A stretch of 64,000 nucleotides of DNA from the NCBI GenBank assembly GCA_034665305.1, contig JAXDFZ010000011.1, forward strand, positions 124,001 to 188,000, in the 5' to 3' direction. The DNA comes from DASXRU01 sp034665305 (lineage in GTDB: Bacteria > Acidobacteriota > Blastocatellia > Pyrinomonadales > Pyrinomonadaceae). The notes under the pieces are model-generated. The model had not been told where the DNA came from. It did no database searches and was given only the letters and a program-made list of their open reading frames with translations. Positions 1 to 9,658 of this stretch are shown piece after piece (within the stretch, counting starts at the first letter, position 1; each line of letters opens with the position of its first letter). The position numbers were made by a program, and so were the translations under genes.

Positions 1-1
1 G

Positions 2-1684
2 GCCTGGGGACCGGCCACGGGTCACGGTTGGGCGGTGAATGCCGACTCTTTCATCGCGGGGGTTCTCCCAGTTTACTCTTTCCTTACGTTACCTCTGTTC
101 ACCGCCTTGTTCATGGCGGATCCGGTGATCAGAGACTTTCGCGCCGGCATAGACCCACTCATTTTTTCCAAACCCATCAGCCGCGGCGAATATCTCCTCG
201 GAAAATTTCTTGGCAACTTCTTCGTGCTGTCCTGCTGTCAGTCAGCCTTCGTGCTGACGTGGTTTGTGCTGCAGGCAGTTCCCAAACAAGGCGTGATTAC
301 CCAGGACTGGAAAGTATTTCCTTACCTAAAACACTTTCTGGTATTCGTGGTGATCTCGCACCTGGGTCTGGCAGCCTTCTATTTTGCAATAGGCGTTCTC
401 ACTCGCAATGCCAGGATCGTATACGGCCTGGGCGTTGGTTTTTATCCGCTCTACATCGCTTATCAGACAGTCTTGTTGCGTAGCTTGCCGTGGCGCTGGA
501 AACTGGCTCTTGACCCTTTGGTTATGAACCGGGGCGGAAAGTTTCACGCGATTAGCGCCGAGGTGATGAATCACTCTGTAGTCGTTTACGAAACAGACCT
601 GATCGTCAATCGTGCGGTGATGATTCTAGTTGCGGCGATTTGCCTGACGATTGTCTACCGACGTTTCACCATAGCCGAGCGACCACGGAAGATAGAAGAG
701 TTTTCGGTCCTCAACCTTACATTGGGGGCCGCCGGATTTTATTATGACCCGCCGAGCACCGAACCGACACGCTGCGAGCGGTGCGAACCAGATCACTCAC
801 GCGAACAGGTCCTGCTCCCGAGCGTCACCAGAGCGACCGCTGGGTTAGGCTCACATCTTCACCAACTATTTGCGGCCGTGGGAGTCGAGTTTCGATTGCT
901 TCTTTCCGAGCGCAGCCTGGTCGTGATCATGCCGCTGGCCATCTTCCTCTCAATTTTGGAAGTGGCCTTCCATAACATTCCCCCTGACGTCTCTCATTCC
1001 GCCGCTTATGCGACCAACACGGGAAAGTTGTTATTGCTATTTCTGGTCGGGATGACGGTCTTCTACACAGGCGAAGCAATGCATCGCGATCGCGAAGTGA
1101 GGATTGAATCCGTCTTGTGGGCCACGCCTACTTCGAACAGTGTGTTGCTGCTCTCAAAGTTTCTAACAACGCTCTTCCTAACGCTTTTTTTGATCACACT
1201 GGTCGGTCTTGCAGCCAGCTTGATCCAACTGTTCAGAGGGCAGACGCCGGTTGAAATCTCCGCCTACCTGATTACTTACTCAGTGGTCCTGTTGCCCACG
1301 ATCGTTTTCACTACCGCAGCATCAATCGGGCTCAACGTCTTGCTGCGCGAAAAGTACTTCGTCTACGCGGTGAGCATTGCCATAGCGGGCGGACTCCTTT
1401 ACCTTTATAACCTCGGTCATAACCACTGGCTTTACAATCCCGCCCTCTATCGACTTTGGACTTATTCCGACTTGATTGGACAGGGAAGCGGACGAATCCT
1501 TATGCAGCGAATCTATTGGCTGGCTCTTTCCTGTTTGTTTCTGGCCCTCGCCCACCTTGGTTTCCAGCGCAAGTCAGCGAAAGGTTTCAGAAGCAACGGG
1601 CGACTCGGTAGCGCAGGTTGGGCGCTCGTAGTAACAGTTGTTTCCCTTGTGGTAGCGGTCATCGCAGGCTTAAGGATTAAATAG
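2..1684 (+). CDS. ABC-2 type transporter permease (5'-truncated)
   Basis: Integral membrane subunit of an ABC exporter. The frame is open from base 2, so the GTG at 35 is probably internal and the true start lies before the window. The protein is strongly hydrophobic and built as two similar multi-span halves: one up to about residue 215, the other from about residue 285, separated by a soluble loop with several cysteines. This tandem layout is common in large ABC-2 permeases that work with a separate ATPase, presumably encoded upstream. The substrate cannot be read from the sequence. It ends about 115 bases before ettA; the gap includes a short repeated string resembling one near 51.9 kb. 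Confidence 0.8.
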   Translation, partial: AWGPATGHGWAVNADSFIAGVLPVYSFLTLPLFTALFMADPVIRDFRAGIDPLIFSKPISRGEYLLGKFLGNFFVLSCCQSAFVLTWFVLQAVPKQGVITQDWKVFPYLKHFLVFVVISHLGLAAFYFAIGVLTRNARIVYGLGVGFYPLYIAYQTVLLRSLPWRWKLALDPLVMNRGGKFHAISAEVMNHSVVVYETDLIVNRAVMILVAAICLTIVYRRFTIAERPRKIEEFSVLNLTLGAAGFYYDPPSTEPTRCERCEPDHSREQVLLPSVTRATAGLGSHLHQLFAAVGVEFRLLLSERSLVVIMPLAIFLSILEVAFHNIPPDVSHSAAYATNTGKLLLLFLVGMTVFYTGEAMHRDREVRIESVLWATPTSNSVLLLSKFLTTLFLTLFLITLVGLAASLIQLFRGQTPVEISAYLITYSVVLLPTIVFTTAASIGLNVLLREKYFVYAVSIAIAGGLLYLYNLGHNHWLYNPALYRLWTYSDLIGQGSGRILMQRIYWLALSCLFLALAHLGFQRKSAKGFRSNGRLGSAGWALVVTVVSLVVAVIAGLRIK

Positions 1685-1799
1685 CAAATTGGCGTTTGTG
1701 CGAGACCCGCGCTGTTTTCCATATCCCCGGAATCTGTGTAATCTGTGGATATAGATCCAAATCCGACATCCGACATCCGTATTCCTAAAAATCGATAAC

Positions 1800-3482
1800 A
1801 TGAGCACTGAACCTAACAAAATCATTTATTCCATGGTCGGCGTCAGCAAGTTTTATGACAAGAAGCCCGTTCTGAAGGACATTTACCTTTCATATTTCTA
1901 TGGCGCAAAGATTGGCGTTATCGGGCTGAACGGTTCCGGAAAGTCTTCGTTATTGCGCATCCTGGCGGGCGTCGACAAGGACATAAACGGCGAAACGGTG
2001 ATCTCGCCGGGTTTTACCGTCGGCTATCTGGAACAGGAGCCCTTGATCGACGATGCGCGCACCGTACGTGAAGTCGTCGAAGAAGCGGTGCAGGAAACGA
2101 TCGATCTCTTAAAAGAGTTTGAAGACATCAATGCGAAGTTCGGCGAAGAAATGTCGGACGACGAGATGGAAAAGTTGCTGGCACGGCAAGGCGAAGTGCA
2201 GGAGAAGTTGGACCATCAGGACGCCTGGGATTTGGACTCGCGTTTGGAGATGGCCATGGACGCCTTGAGGTGTCCGCCACCCGAGACCCCCGTGAAAGTG
2301 CTTTCGGGCGGCGAGCGTCGTCGAGTGGCTCTCTGTCGTTTATTGCTGCAGAAGCCTGACATCCTTTTGCTCGATGAGCCCACGAACCATCTCGATGCGG
2401 AGTCGGTCGCCTGGTTGGAGCATCACTTGCAGAGTTATCCCGGGACGATTATTGCCGTAACGCACGATCGATATTTTCTCGATAACGTTGCCGGTTGGAT
2501 TCTGGAGCTGGATCGCGGCGCGGGCATTCCGTGGAAAGGGAACTACACCAGTTGGCTGGAACAGAAGCAGGAGCGTCTGCGGCGCGAAGAGAAATCCGAA
2601 AGCGAGCGGCAGAAGACTTTGCAGCGTGAGTTGGAGTGGATTCGCATGTCGCCCAAAGCGCGGCACGCCAAGGGCAAGGCGCGCATCAATGCCTATGAAT
2701 CGATGCTGCGCGAGGAATCGGAAAAGCGACGCGAAGACCTGGAAATCCACATTCCGCCGGGTCCACGCCTGGGCAATGTCGTCATTGAAGCGGACCAGGT
2801 GAACAAAGCATATGGCGACAATTTGCTGGTTGAAGATATGACGTTTGCGCTTCCGCCCGGCGGAATCATCGGCGTCATCGGCCCGAACGGCGCCGGTAAG
2901 ACGACGCTATTTCGCATGATCACCGGCCGGGAGAAGCCCGACAGCGGAACGATTCGCGTGGGGGAAACAGTGTCGCTGGCGTATGTCGACCAGAGCCGCA
3001 CGCTCGATGGCGACAAATCGATCTGGGAAGAAATTTCCGGGGGCACTGATTTACTGATGCTGGGCAAGCGGCAGGTGAACTCGCGCGCGTACGTGGGCCG
3101 CTTCAACTTCTCCGGCTCAGATCAGCAGAAGAAGGTCAGCATGTTGTCGGGCGGGGAGCGCAATCGCGTTCACCTGGCAAAGATGCTGAAGGAAGGCGCG
3201 AACGTATTGTTGTTGGATGAGCCGACGAATGATCTGGATGTGAACACGCTGCGCGCGTTGGAGGAAGCGCTGGAAAACTTTGCCGGTTGCGCGGTGGTGA
3301 TTTCCCACGATCGCTGGTTTCTGGATCGCATTGCCACACACATCCTCGCGTTCGAAGGGGACAGCAAAGTCTATTGGTTTGAAGGAAATTATTCTGAGTA
3401 TGAAGCGGACCGCAAACAGCGACTGGGCGTAGCCGCCGAACAGCCGCACCGGATCAAGTACCGGCAATTGACGAGAGGGTGA
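1800..3482 (+). CDS. ettA: Energy-dependent translational throttle protein EttA
   Basis: Soluble ABC-F ATPase that binds the ribosomal E site and gates entry into elongation according to the ATP/ADP ratio. There are two ABC domains with no membrane segments. The first Walker A (GLNGSGKS) is at residues 42-49 with signature LSGGERRR; the second domain has GPNGAGKTT and LSGGERNR; both have LLLDEPTN Walker B motifs. A charged inter-domain linker rich in Arg, Lys and Glu lies around residues 245-315. The length of 560 residues is typical of EttA rather than of Uup or YheS. The N-terminus MSTEPNKIIYSM fits the family, so the ATG at 1800 is a secure start. Confidence 0.95.
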   Translation: MSTEPNKIIYSMVGVSKFYDKKPVLKDIYLSYFYGAKIGVIGLNGSGKSSLLRILAGVDKDINGETVISPGFTVGYLEQEPLIDDARTVREVVEEAVQETIDLLKEFEDINAKFGEEMSDDEMEKLLARQGEVQEKLDHQDAWDLDSRLEMAMDALRCPPPETPVKVLSGGERRRVALCRLLLQKPDILLLDEPTNHLDAESVAWLEHHLQSYPGTIIAVTHDRYFLDNVAGWILELDRGAGIPWKGNYTSWLEQKQERLRREEKSESERQKTLQRELEWIRMSPKARHAKGKARINAYESMLREESEKRREDLEIHIPPGPRLGNVVIEADQVNKAYGDNLLVEDMTFALPPGGIIGVIGPNGAGKTTLFRMITGREKPDSGTIRVGETVSLAYVDQSRTLDGDKSIWEEISGGTDLLMLGKRQVNSRAYVGRFNFSGSDQQKKVSMLSGGERNRVHLAKMLKEGANVLLLDEPTNDLDVNTLRALEEALENFAGCAVVISHDRWFLDRIATHILAFEGDSKVYWFEGNYSEYEADRKQRLGVAAEQPHRIKYRQLTRG

Positions 3483-3847
3483 GACCGGAACATTTCAGCA
3501 GGGCGATAAGTGCTTGAAGGCAGGTAACGGTTCGGGAGAAGGACACGCCGCCATCGGATTCTGTTTTTGCCGGCCGGGTCAGTGTTCGTGGTAGTTCGCG
3601 TCGTTGATTGTACTTGTGGTTAGTTTACCCAGGCTTTCCGGGCAGGTCTTTGCGGTGTGCTGGTGCCCAAGAATTTGAAATTTGAAATTTGAGATCTCAA
3701 ATCCGAAGACAAAACCCGAACCCAACAAGCGACGCACGACGCCCATACCCGACAACCAACGCCGACACCTGATACCCGACACCTGATACCTGATACCTGA
3801 TACCCGATACCCGACACCCGACACCTTCGGATTGATCCGCGGCCCAG
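3483..3847. repeat. Gene-free gap with short tandem repeats
   Basis: No credible gene. Bases about 3671-3703 repeat an AATTTGAAATTTGA string, and about 3744-3826 are an imperfect tandem array of 7-8 base units of the type GATACCCGACACCT. Reading frames across it give only low-complexity peptides. Similar short decaying arrays occur elsewhere in this window (59.4 and 62.6 kb), so this looks like a dispersed repeat class of the genome. Confidence 0.75.
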
Positions 3848-4096
3848 CTATTCCGCCATCACGTCATTAATAGACTTCAGCGCGCGCTCCAGCATTGTGC
3901 GATGGGCGGGGTTCGTAGCGCTGGCCAGCTGGCCCATGATGCGAGAACGAGACAACCGCAGATCTTCGAATTTTGCACTGCTGGCGCGCTCCGCGGCCGT
4001 GGAGCTGTGCCTGTTCGCCCGCGCGTCGGCAACAGCCTGTTGGCGTTCGAACACCTCTTCCGCCTGACCGGCCAGATCATCTCCGTCCCATGCCAT
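3848..4096 (-). CDS. Small hypothetical protein
   Basis: An 82-residue hydrophilic, alanine- and arginine-rich, probably helical protein of unknown function. The case for a real gene is a strong ribosome-binding site (TTGGAGG about 8 bases before the ATG at 4096) and a plausible amphipathic C-terminal half. There is no signal peptide, membrane segment or metal-binding motif. It lies downstream of the ASK-like gene on the same strand, about 70 bases away, and could be cotranscribed with it. I do not recognise a family. Confidence 0.55.
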   Translation of the reverse strand: MAWDGDDLAGQAEEVFERQQAVADARANRHSSTAAERASSAKFEDLRLSRSRIMGQLASATNPAHRTMLERALKSINDVMAE

Positions 4097-4167
4097 TGGT
4101 TAAACCTCCAAGAAAAGTTTCCCCATCGTAGCACGCCGTTAGGCTTCGCGTCAGTCTGCGGTTTAAC

Positions 4168-5628
4168 CTACCGTCCGCGCCACGGCGGATCGAGCAAGTG
4201 TCCGTGACTTTCCATTAACTCTCGCAGGCGGGTCACTTGCTTCTCAAAAGTCTCCTTCATCCACTGGGCCGGGGCTAGCGACTCAATCTCCGCGAGCGTG
4301 CTTTGGTAGTCTTTTATCTGGCCCAAACCAAGATGGGCCTCGGCCTTTGTCGCCAGGCACCAGAACCGCTGTTCCTGCTGACGTTCGTTGTGTTCTTTCT
4401 GAAGTTTGTCCGGTTCAGATTCCGGCGCCTGGGCAGATTGCTGGTCCATGGCCGCCAGTTCTGCCTCGCACAGGCCCATCACTTCGTTTCTAATCCGATT
4501 GGCGAAAACCAGGTCGGCGATTTTCTCAGTGTCCTTCAGGTCGAGAATCGAATCGGTGCGAACGTTCATCAGAAAAGCCAGATTGATTCCATTGTAACGA
4601 TCGTTGCGCAGGTAATAGCCGCGCCCGTAATACCAGATGGCGAGGTTCAGATGATCAGCGCCCTGGTTGTTTTCGAACAGGCGTTTTTCAATTGCTCCCG
4701 CCAAGCTGACGGTTGCCGGGTCGTTGGAATCGTCAAGGTTCAATCGCGTCGTAAGCAAATCCAGCGCTTCATAGAGTCCCGTGATTTCATCCGGGTCCTC
4801 TGCCTTGTAGGTCGCAAATGCGAGCCGTTGCAGCAGGTACGAATCTTCGCGATGAGCCTGTTCTGAAACTTTGCCGCCGGAACTCTCTTTATAGATCTGC
4901 AAAGCCAACTCGAATATTCCGCGCGCTTTTAGAAATTGATCGTTTCGCATGGCGCGCTCGCCCTGCTCGATCAGCGTGGCCAACGTAAGATCGCTTGGCG
5001 CTGGCTCAGCTCCAGTGGCCTTGACGATGTCGACCACCTGTTCCGCAGCCTGCTGCATCACTTGTTCGACCTGGGCCTTGGCTTGCTCGATGTGCTCGCG
5101 CAGGGCAGGGGGCGTGAGATCGTTGAGGTAGGTGTACACCGGACTGTCGGTGCGTTCCTGCGTCAATACCGCCTCCAGGTTGTCGCCCAGTATTTTTCGG
5201 AAGCGGACTACTTCGTCGTAATCGATGGCATCGCCGAGGTGCGCATAGCTACTGATCAATATGTGATTTAGATCGAAAGGGTAGGGCAGTTTGTTTTCGG
5301 AAATAACGATGGTGGTGCGCGGTTTCAGAGCGTGACGAATGCCGAGTTCATACAGCGCGTTCGGATTCGCGGTTGAGAGATCGGCGATGACCACATCAGC
5401 CATCAGCAGTTCCTGATACATGATGACGTCGATCGAACCCGAATGCCGGATCTCGTCGGCGCGAACACACGTCAGGCCTTTCTCTTCCACCACCGGCTTA
5501 ATCAGCAGCCGGTATGACTTATCCAAATCCAGGGTACGGCCGGTGGCGAAATCGCTCTTCACGCCAAATCCCATTACGACAAAACAGCGTCTCGTTCTGG
5601 CGCCTGTGTCTGCCGGTTCATTGCTCAT
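4168..5628 (-). CDS. Deoxyribosyltransferase-like / TRAFs-binding (DUF4071-like) protein
   Basis: Soluble 486-residue protein of two parts. Residues about 14-130 form a Rossmann-like domain of the nucleoside 2-deoxyribosyltransferase/TIR-like kind: CFVVMGFG at 15-22, MADVVIADLS at 76-85 and NPNALYELGIRHAL at 88-101, where E94 is a candidate catalytic glutamate. Residues about 210-480 are helical and TPR-like, with a C-terminal part resembling the TRAFs-binding (MAP3K) domain. This pairing resembles the regulatory region of eukaryotic ASK kinases and bacterial proteins suspected of nucleotide signalling or defence. No kinase or effector domain is attached. The function is inferred from family resemblance only. 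Confidence 0.7.
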   Translation of the reverse strand: MSNEPADTGARTRRCFVVMGFGVKSDFATGRTLDLDKSYRLLIKPVVEEKGLTCVRADEIRHSGSIDVIMYQELLMADVVIADLSTANPNALYELGIRHALKPRTTIVISENKLPYPFDLNHILISSYAHLGDAIDYDEVVRFRKILGDNLEAVLTQERTDSPVYTYLNDLTPPALREHIEQAKAQVEQVMQQAAEQVVDIVKATGAEPAPSDLTLATLIEQGERAMRNDQFLKARGIFELALQIYKESSGGKVSEQAHREDSYLLQRLAFATYKAEDPDEITGLYEALDLLTTRLNLDDSNDPATVSLAGAIEKRLFENNQGADHLNLAIWYYGRGYYLRNDRYNGINLAFLMNVRTDSILDLKDTEKIADLVFANRIRNEVMGLCEAELAAMDQQSAQAPESEPDKLQKEHNERQQEQRFWCLATKAEAHLGLGQIKDYQSTLAEIESLAPAQWMKETFEKQVTRLRELMESHGHLLDPPWRGR

Positions 5629-6052
5629 AAACTCCTCCGAAAGTGTCTATGACTAAATTTGGAAAGCGGTACCGCCGGTGCTGGCGAAGTTGATCTCCCA
5701 CTAAACTACTGTTGGACCATCCCTGTTGAATCAGCCAAACCTTTTGCGCCAGCGCCGTGACTAGCACGGTCAAGTCATTATCGTAGAGACGTTCTCACAT
5801 CTTCGCGGTGTGCCGCGGGAGGATTGCAGAGAGATGAATGACGAGCGCCGACCAAGTTCGCTATCAAGATGAGCGGTGGAACCAGAGTACTGAGATACGG
5901 CGTAGCTTATTCCCAGCAAGCGTTGGTGTCAACAAATGCGATCTGCACTCCAGAAGTAGGACAGGCATTCTTGCCTGTCCTAAGAAATTTGATTGGTAAT
6001 GGACAGGCAGGAATGCCTGTCCTACTTGCTGGGAACGAATTTGACGGAGTCG
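5629..6052. repeat. Intergenic gap with paired GGACAGGC hairpins
   Basis: No gene is supported here. Two palindromic units, at about 5957-5982 and 6001-6025, each read AGGACAGGCA...TGCCTGTCCT and are mirror images of each other, so the pair can fold as two small hairpins or one large one. This is a REP-like intergenic element. It lies between the ASK-like gene and the convergent end of the small basic protein at 6053. Confidence 0.8.
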
Positions 6053-6205
6053 TTAGCCGCGCTTCTTCTCCGGCTTCGGAGTAAAACCGCGCCGGTCCTC
6101 GTAGGTCCGGGCCTGTGAGGGATTCTGGCCCTTTTTCTCTTCGGCCCGTTTCTGATTTTCCTTTTCGATTGACTCTTTCAATCGTTTCTTCGCACGTTTG
6201 TTCAT
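6053..6205 (-). CDS. Small basic hypothetical protein
   Basis: A 50-residue, highly charged lysine/arginine/glutamate-rich protein starting MNKRAKKRLKESIEKEN. A longer reading from 6325 is possible, but the segment before the ATG at 6205 is not protein-like and I prefer the shorter form. It probably forms one helix followed by a disordered basic tail and may bind nucleic acid, but no family is recognised. It lies just downstream of the two-component operon on the same strand. Confidence 0.45.
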   Translation of the reverse strand: MNKRAKKRLKESIEKENQKRAEEKKGQNPSQARTYEDRRGFTPKPEKKRG

Positions 6206-6336
6206 GCCGGCATTATACAGAGCTTGACGGCTAATTGCTGAGGGAATCGGTATTTGGTTGATGCCCTGGTTTGGTGTTCTGTAAGGCAAACAGTTAGTTT
6301 GCGGCGCGCGTTGAATGCCCTTCACAATCGCAAACG

Positions 6337-7185
6337 TTACAAATTAGGGCAGGGTTGCAGTCTCGCGGAGACTGGCAGCCGTGGTTTGTACGCTTTCCTG
6401 GAAACCAGAGTGCGGAACATACCCTGCAGAGCTGCGCGGGTGAAAGGCTTGGGCAGGAAGATGGCTGCGCCGGCGGCGAGACTTTCGGATTGCAAGACCG
6501 TACTTTGTTCACCAGTCATGATGAGCACCGGTATGCGACTCAGCCGTCGTTCAGTTTGCATGTGCCGCACTAGATCGGTTCCCTGGAGCGCCGGCATTCT
6601 CACGTCAAAGATCCCGGCGACAAACTCATTGTCCTTCTGCAGAATTCGGAAAGCCTCGCCTCCGTCGGTTGCACACACGACGCTGTAGCCCTCTTCCTCG
6701 ATCACGTCCTTTACCAACTGCATGATGATCGGATCGTCTTCAACGAGCAGGATCCGTCCTGCGGGAGGGACCCAATCGGTAAGGGTAGTCAAGAATGCGG
6801 CTTCGGAGCCTGCCACTTTCCGATGCGCAGCAAGCAGTTCGGTAATTCTGGCGACGATTTGACTCGGCAGGAACTCGGCCTTGGACAACACCCGCGTCGC
6901 CCCGAGACTTTTGGCATCTTCGAGTAGTTCATCCGACCCAGAGAAGGCAATAATAGGCAAATCTCTGAACCCCGGTTTTCCCCGCAACATTCTGAGTATG
7001 TCTTCACCTGCGAGCACCGGGATCATCATGTCCAGGAGCAACAAGTCGGGCCGAAAACCTTTTAACCTAAAGTAGCCGGTTTCACCGTCATGAGCGACCT
7101 CAACTTCATAGCCCTCGGCCTGGAGTTTGTTCTTATAGATTTCGGCCACGATCTCGTCATCTTCGATTATGAAAATCCTATGCAT
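6337..7185 (-). CDS. Response regulator with two receiver domains
   Basis: A 282-residue cytoplasmic protein made only of two CheY-like receivers. Domain 1 (about 1-120) has the acidic pair IIEDDE near residue 7 and phospho-acceptor LLLLDMMIP; its usual lysine region reads LSKAEF. Domain 2 (about 142-262) has LLVEDDP, acceptor GIFDVRMP and LPKPF. No DNA-binding or enzymatic output is attached, so it probably works as a phosphate sink or relay. Its start overlaps the end of the hybrid kinase gene by 8 bases, making it the last gene of a four-gene signalling operon. Confidence 0.9.
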   Translation of the reverse strand: MHRIFIIEDDEIVAEIYKNKLQAEGYEVEVAHDGETGYFRLKGFRPDLLLLDMMIPVLAGEDILRMLRGKPGFRDLPIIAFSGSDELLEDAKSLGATRVLSKAEFLPSQIVARITELLAAHRKVAGSEAAFLTTLTDWVPPAGRILLVEDDPIIMQLVKDVIEEEGYSVVCATDGGEAFRILQKDNEFVAGIFDVRMPALQGTDLVRHMQTERRLSRIPVLIMTGEQSTVLQSESLAAGAAIFLPKPFTRAALQGMFRTLVSRKAYKPRLPVSARLQPCPNL

Positions 7186-9658
7186 ACGCGCTGCCTCCGG
7201 TGTTTGGTAGTTGTTCGATATAGAGCTCTAAAAAGGGAGTGAGTTTCTGAAATGCAGCCTCGGCCGCCTCGAACTGGTGACTGGCGCCGATAAGCTCGCC
7301 GGCTGCGCCCATGCGTTGCAGTTCCGCAAGCGCAGGTACGATGGCTGTCATTCCGCAAGAGCGACTACTCCCCAGGCATTTATGCGCGATGGCGTAAATG
7401 TCGCCAGCAGATTCTTCCTTGACGGCTTTGCTTAATTCCTCTAATCGCTCGGCGGTATGCTGCAAGTAGAGCTGGATGATGACTTTCAACTTTTCCGGAG
7501 TTGAGGCCGTGTCCGCCAGACAGAGTACGTCGACAATCGCTGATTCATCTGCGACAGGGCTATCAGCTGGAACTGATGAAGCAGAGGCAGCTGCCGAGAG
7601 ATTGCCGTCTGCCAACGATGTCAGGATGATTTGCTTTAACGTTTTACTCTTGACCGGCTTCGCCAGGTAAGCGTCCATCCCCGCAGCCAAACACTTCTCC
7701 CGGTCGCCGGCGAGCGCGTTTGCTGTCATGGCAATGATTATCGTATGACGGGCCGTACCTTCCCGGCGTCGGATCTCGGCGGTAGCTGCAAAGCCATCCA
7801 TTTCCGGCATCTGCCGATCCATTAGAATAATATCGGCGGGTTCGATCTCCAGCGCTGCAATCAATTCTCGCCCGTTCGAAAACGCTTTCGCACGATAGCC
7901 AAGATTGGCGAGCTGGCCCAGCACTACTTCCTGATTCACCAGGTTATCTTCGGCGACGACGATGCGGATGTCCGCGAGGATCAGGTCCTCGTCTTGAACC
8001 CCAGACTCTTTCAGCGAGTGGCGAGTTACGATGCGTGTCGGCGCCGCATCCTCATCCTTGAGGGTTCCGTCCAGCACCGCCCTCAGGCAACTGTGGAGCT
8101 GCGATTGGCGCACCGGTTTTGGCAGGTACGCCGCGATTCCCACTCCCAATGCTCTTTCGGCGTCCCCACGTCTACCGAACGACGGTAAGAGGAGCAACTG
8201 CACCGGGGCGATGATCGGATCAGATTTAATGGCCTCGGCTAATTGAAAACCATCCATTTCACTCGTCATCAGATCCAGCGCGGCAATGTCATAAGGTCTA
8301 CTCTCGGCAACTGCAGTCCGCAGCAATTCCAGCGCTCGCTCGCCGGACTCGGCTTCGCTCACGGTGATTCCCCATGAGCTCATCTGTTGTAAAAAATTAC
8401 TGCGGTCCGCGGCATTGTCGTCGACCAGGAGGATTCTGGCTCCAGAGAGTTTTCCCGGACGCGCTAGTGCCAGTTTCGCTCGCGTCTCTTGCTTCTGGAA
8501 GCTAGCCGTAAACCAGAATGTGGAACCAGCACCAAAGCTGCTTGTTACTCCGATCGCTCCTCCCATGAGGGCCACAAGTTGCGCCGAGATCGCCAAACCC
8601 AAACCGGTACCGCCATATTTGCGCGTAGTCGAGCCATCCGCTTGCGTGAACGCTTGAAACAATCCGCTCTGGCATTCCGGCGCGATACCGATACCGGAGT
8701 CCTTGATCTCGAAACGCAGGGTCGCCTCGGTCGCGGTTTCAGCGACACTGGTGACACTCACAACCACCTCACCCGACTCAGTGAACTTCACCGCGTTGCC
8801 GATCAAATTGGTTAGCACCTGGCGCAGTCTTCCCGGATCTCCTCGCAATGATGCCGGCACACCGCGGTCGATGAGGGAAGCCAATTCCAGTCCCTTCGCC
8901 TGGGCCCGGTCAGCAAGCGATTCGACCGCGGCCTCGAAAGGGCCACACAACTCGAAGTCAATCTTCTCGAAGCGCAGGCGACCGGCCTCGATCTTTGAGA
9001 AGTCCAGAATGTCGTCAATGATTCTCAGCAGGGCTTCGGAACTCGATTGGATAGTTTCCGTATACTTTCTTTGGCGGGCGGATAAATCGGTCTCCAGCAA
9101 CAACTCAGTCATGCCGATGACACCATTCATAGGCGTACGGATCTCATGGCTCATGTTCGCGAGGAACTCGGATTTGAGTCGCACTGATTCCAACGCCGCA
9201 TCACGCGCGTGTTCGAGTTCGAGTTCAATGACCTTCCGCTCTGCGAGTTTTGTTTCCGCGCGGCAGCGCTCGGTATTCAACTCGACCGCGTACCTGATTG
9301 TCCGTTCCAGCCGCGCTGCCGGCGTTTCATCTTTTACGAGATAATCGGTCGCACCTGCCTCAATGGCCTCCACATCAACGTCGTGATTCCCGTGTCCGGT
9401 AAGGAGAATCATGGGCGTTGTTAGCCCAAATTTCCGCGCCTGGCGAATTAACTCAACGCCGCTATGCTCACCCAGACGATAGTCCACGAGGCAAACGTGA
9501 TGTTCGCGCAGGCCGGCTATTCTTAAGCCCTCTTCGTAGGATGGCGCCCAGTCAAGGGAATAGTTGCCACCTTTCACGTCAGCCAGTAGTTGGCGGGTAA
9601 GAATGTAATCGTCTTCATCATCTTCGATCAGGAGAACTTTGATCGTTTCACTGTTCAT
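7178..9658 (-). CDS. Hybrid sensor kinase: REC-HisKA-HATPase-REC-REC-Hpt
   Basis: A soluble hybrid histidine kinase with no membrane span. From the ATG at 9658 the order is: N-terminal receiver (acceptor Asp near 59, CLVDYRLG), coiled coil, HisKA with SHEIRTPMNG (His near 171), HATPase with KFTESGEVVV and TGLGLAIS, an internal receiver (ALDLMTSEMDG), a second internal receiver (LMDRQMPEMDG) and a C-terminal Hpt domain with AHKCLGSS as the phosphorylatable histidine region. Such proteins run a complete phosphorelay. The ATG at 9658 overlaps the preceding stop as ATGA; an ATG at 9664 is an alternative. Its input is likely phosphorylation from neighbouring proteins rather than a membrane ligand. 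Confidence 0.92.
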   Translation of the reverse strand: MNSETIKVLLIEDDEDDYILTRQLLADVKGGNYSLDWAPSYEEGLRIAGLREHHVCLVDYRLGEHSGVELIRQARKFGLTTPMILLTGHGNHDVDVEAIEAGATDYLVKDETPAARLERTIRYAVELNTERCRAETKLAERKVIELELEHARDAALESVRLKSEFLANMSHEIRTPMNGVIGMTELLLETDLSARQRKYTETIQSSSEALLRIIDDILDFSKIEAGRLRFEKIDFELCGPFEAAVESLADRAQAKGLELASLIDRGVPASLRGDPGRLRQVLTNLIGNAVKFTESGEVVVSVTSVAETATEATLRFEIKDSGIGIAPECQSGLFQAFTQADGSTTRKYGGTGLGLAISAQLVALMGGAIGVTSSFGAGSTFWFTASFQKQETRAKLALARPGKLSGARILLVDDNAADRSNFLQQMSSWGITVSEAESGERALELLRTAVAESRPYDIAALDLMTSEMDGFQLAEAIKSDPIIAPVQLLLLPSFGRRGDAERALGVGIAAYLPKPVRQSQLHSCLRAVLDGTLKDEDAAPTRIVTRHSLKESGVQDEDLILADIRIVVAEDNLVNQEVVLGQLANLGYRAKAFSNGRELIAALEIEPADIILMDRQMPEMDGFAATAEIRRREGTARHTIIIAMTANALAGDREKCLAAGMDAYLAKPVKSKTLKQIILTSLADGNLSAAASASSVPADSPVADESAIVDVLCLADTASTPEKLKVIIQLYLQHTAERLEELSKAVKEESAGDIYAIAHKCLGSSRSCGMTAIVPALAELQRMGAAGELIGASHQFEAAEAAFQKLTPFLELYIEQLPNTGGSAYA

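Noticed and set aside
3579..3824. Two overlapping minus-strand frames across the GATACCCGACACC array
   Set aside because: The peptides are translated tandem repeats with no ribosome-binding site; the region is a short-repeat array.
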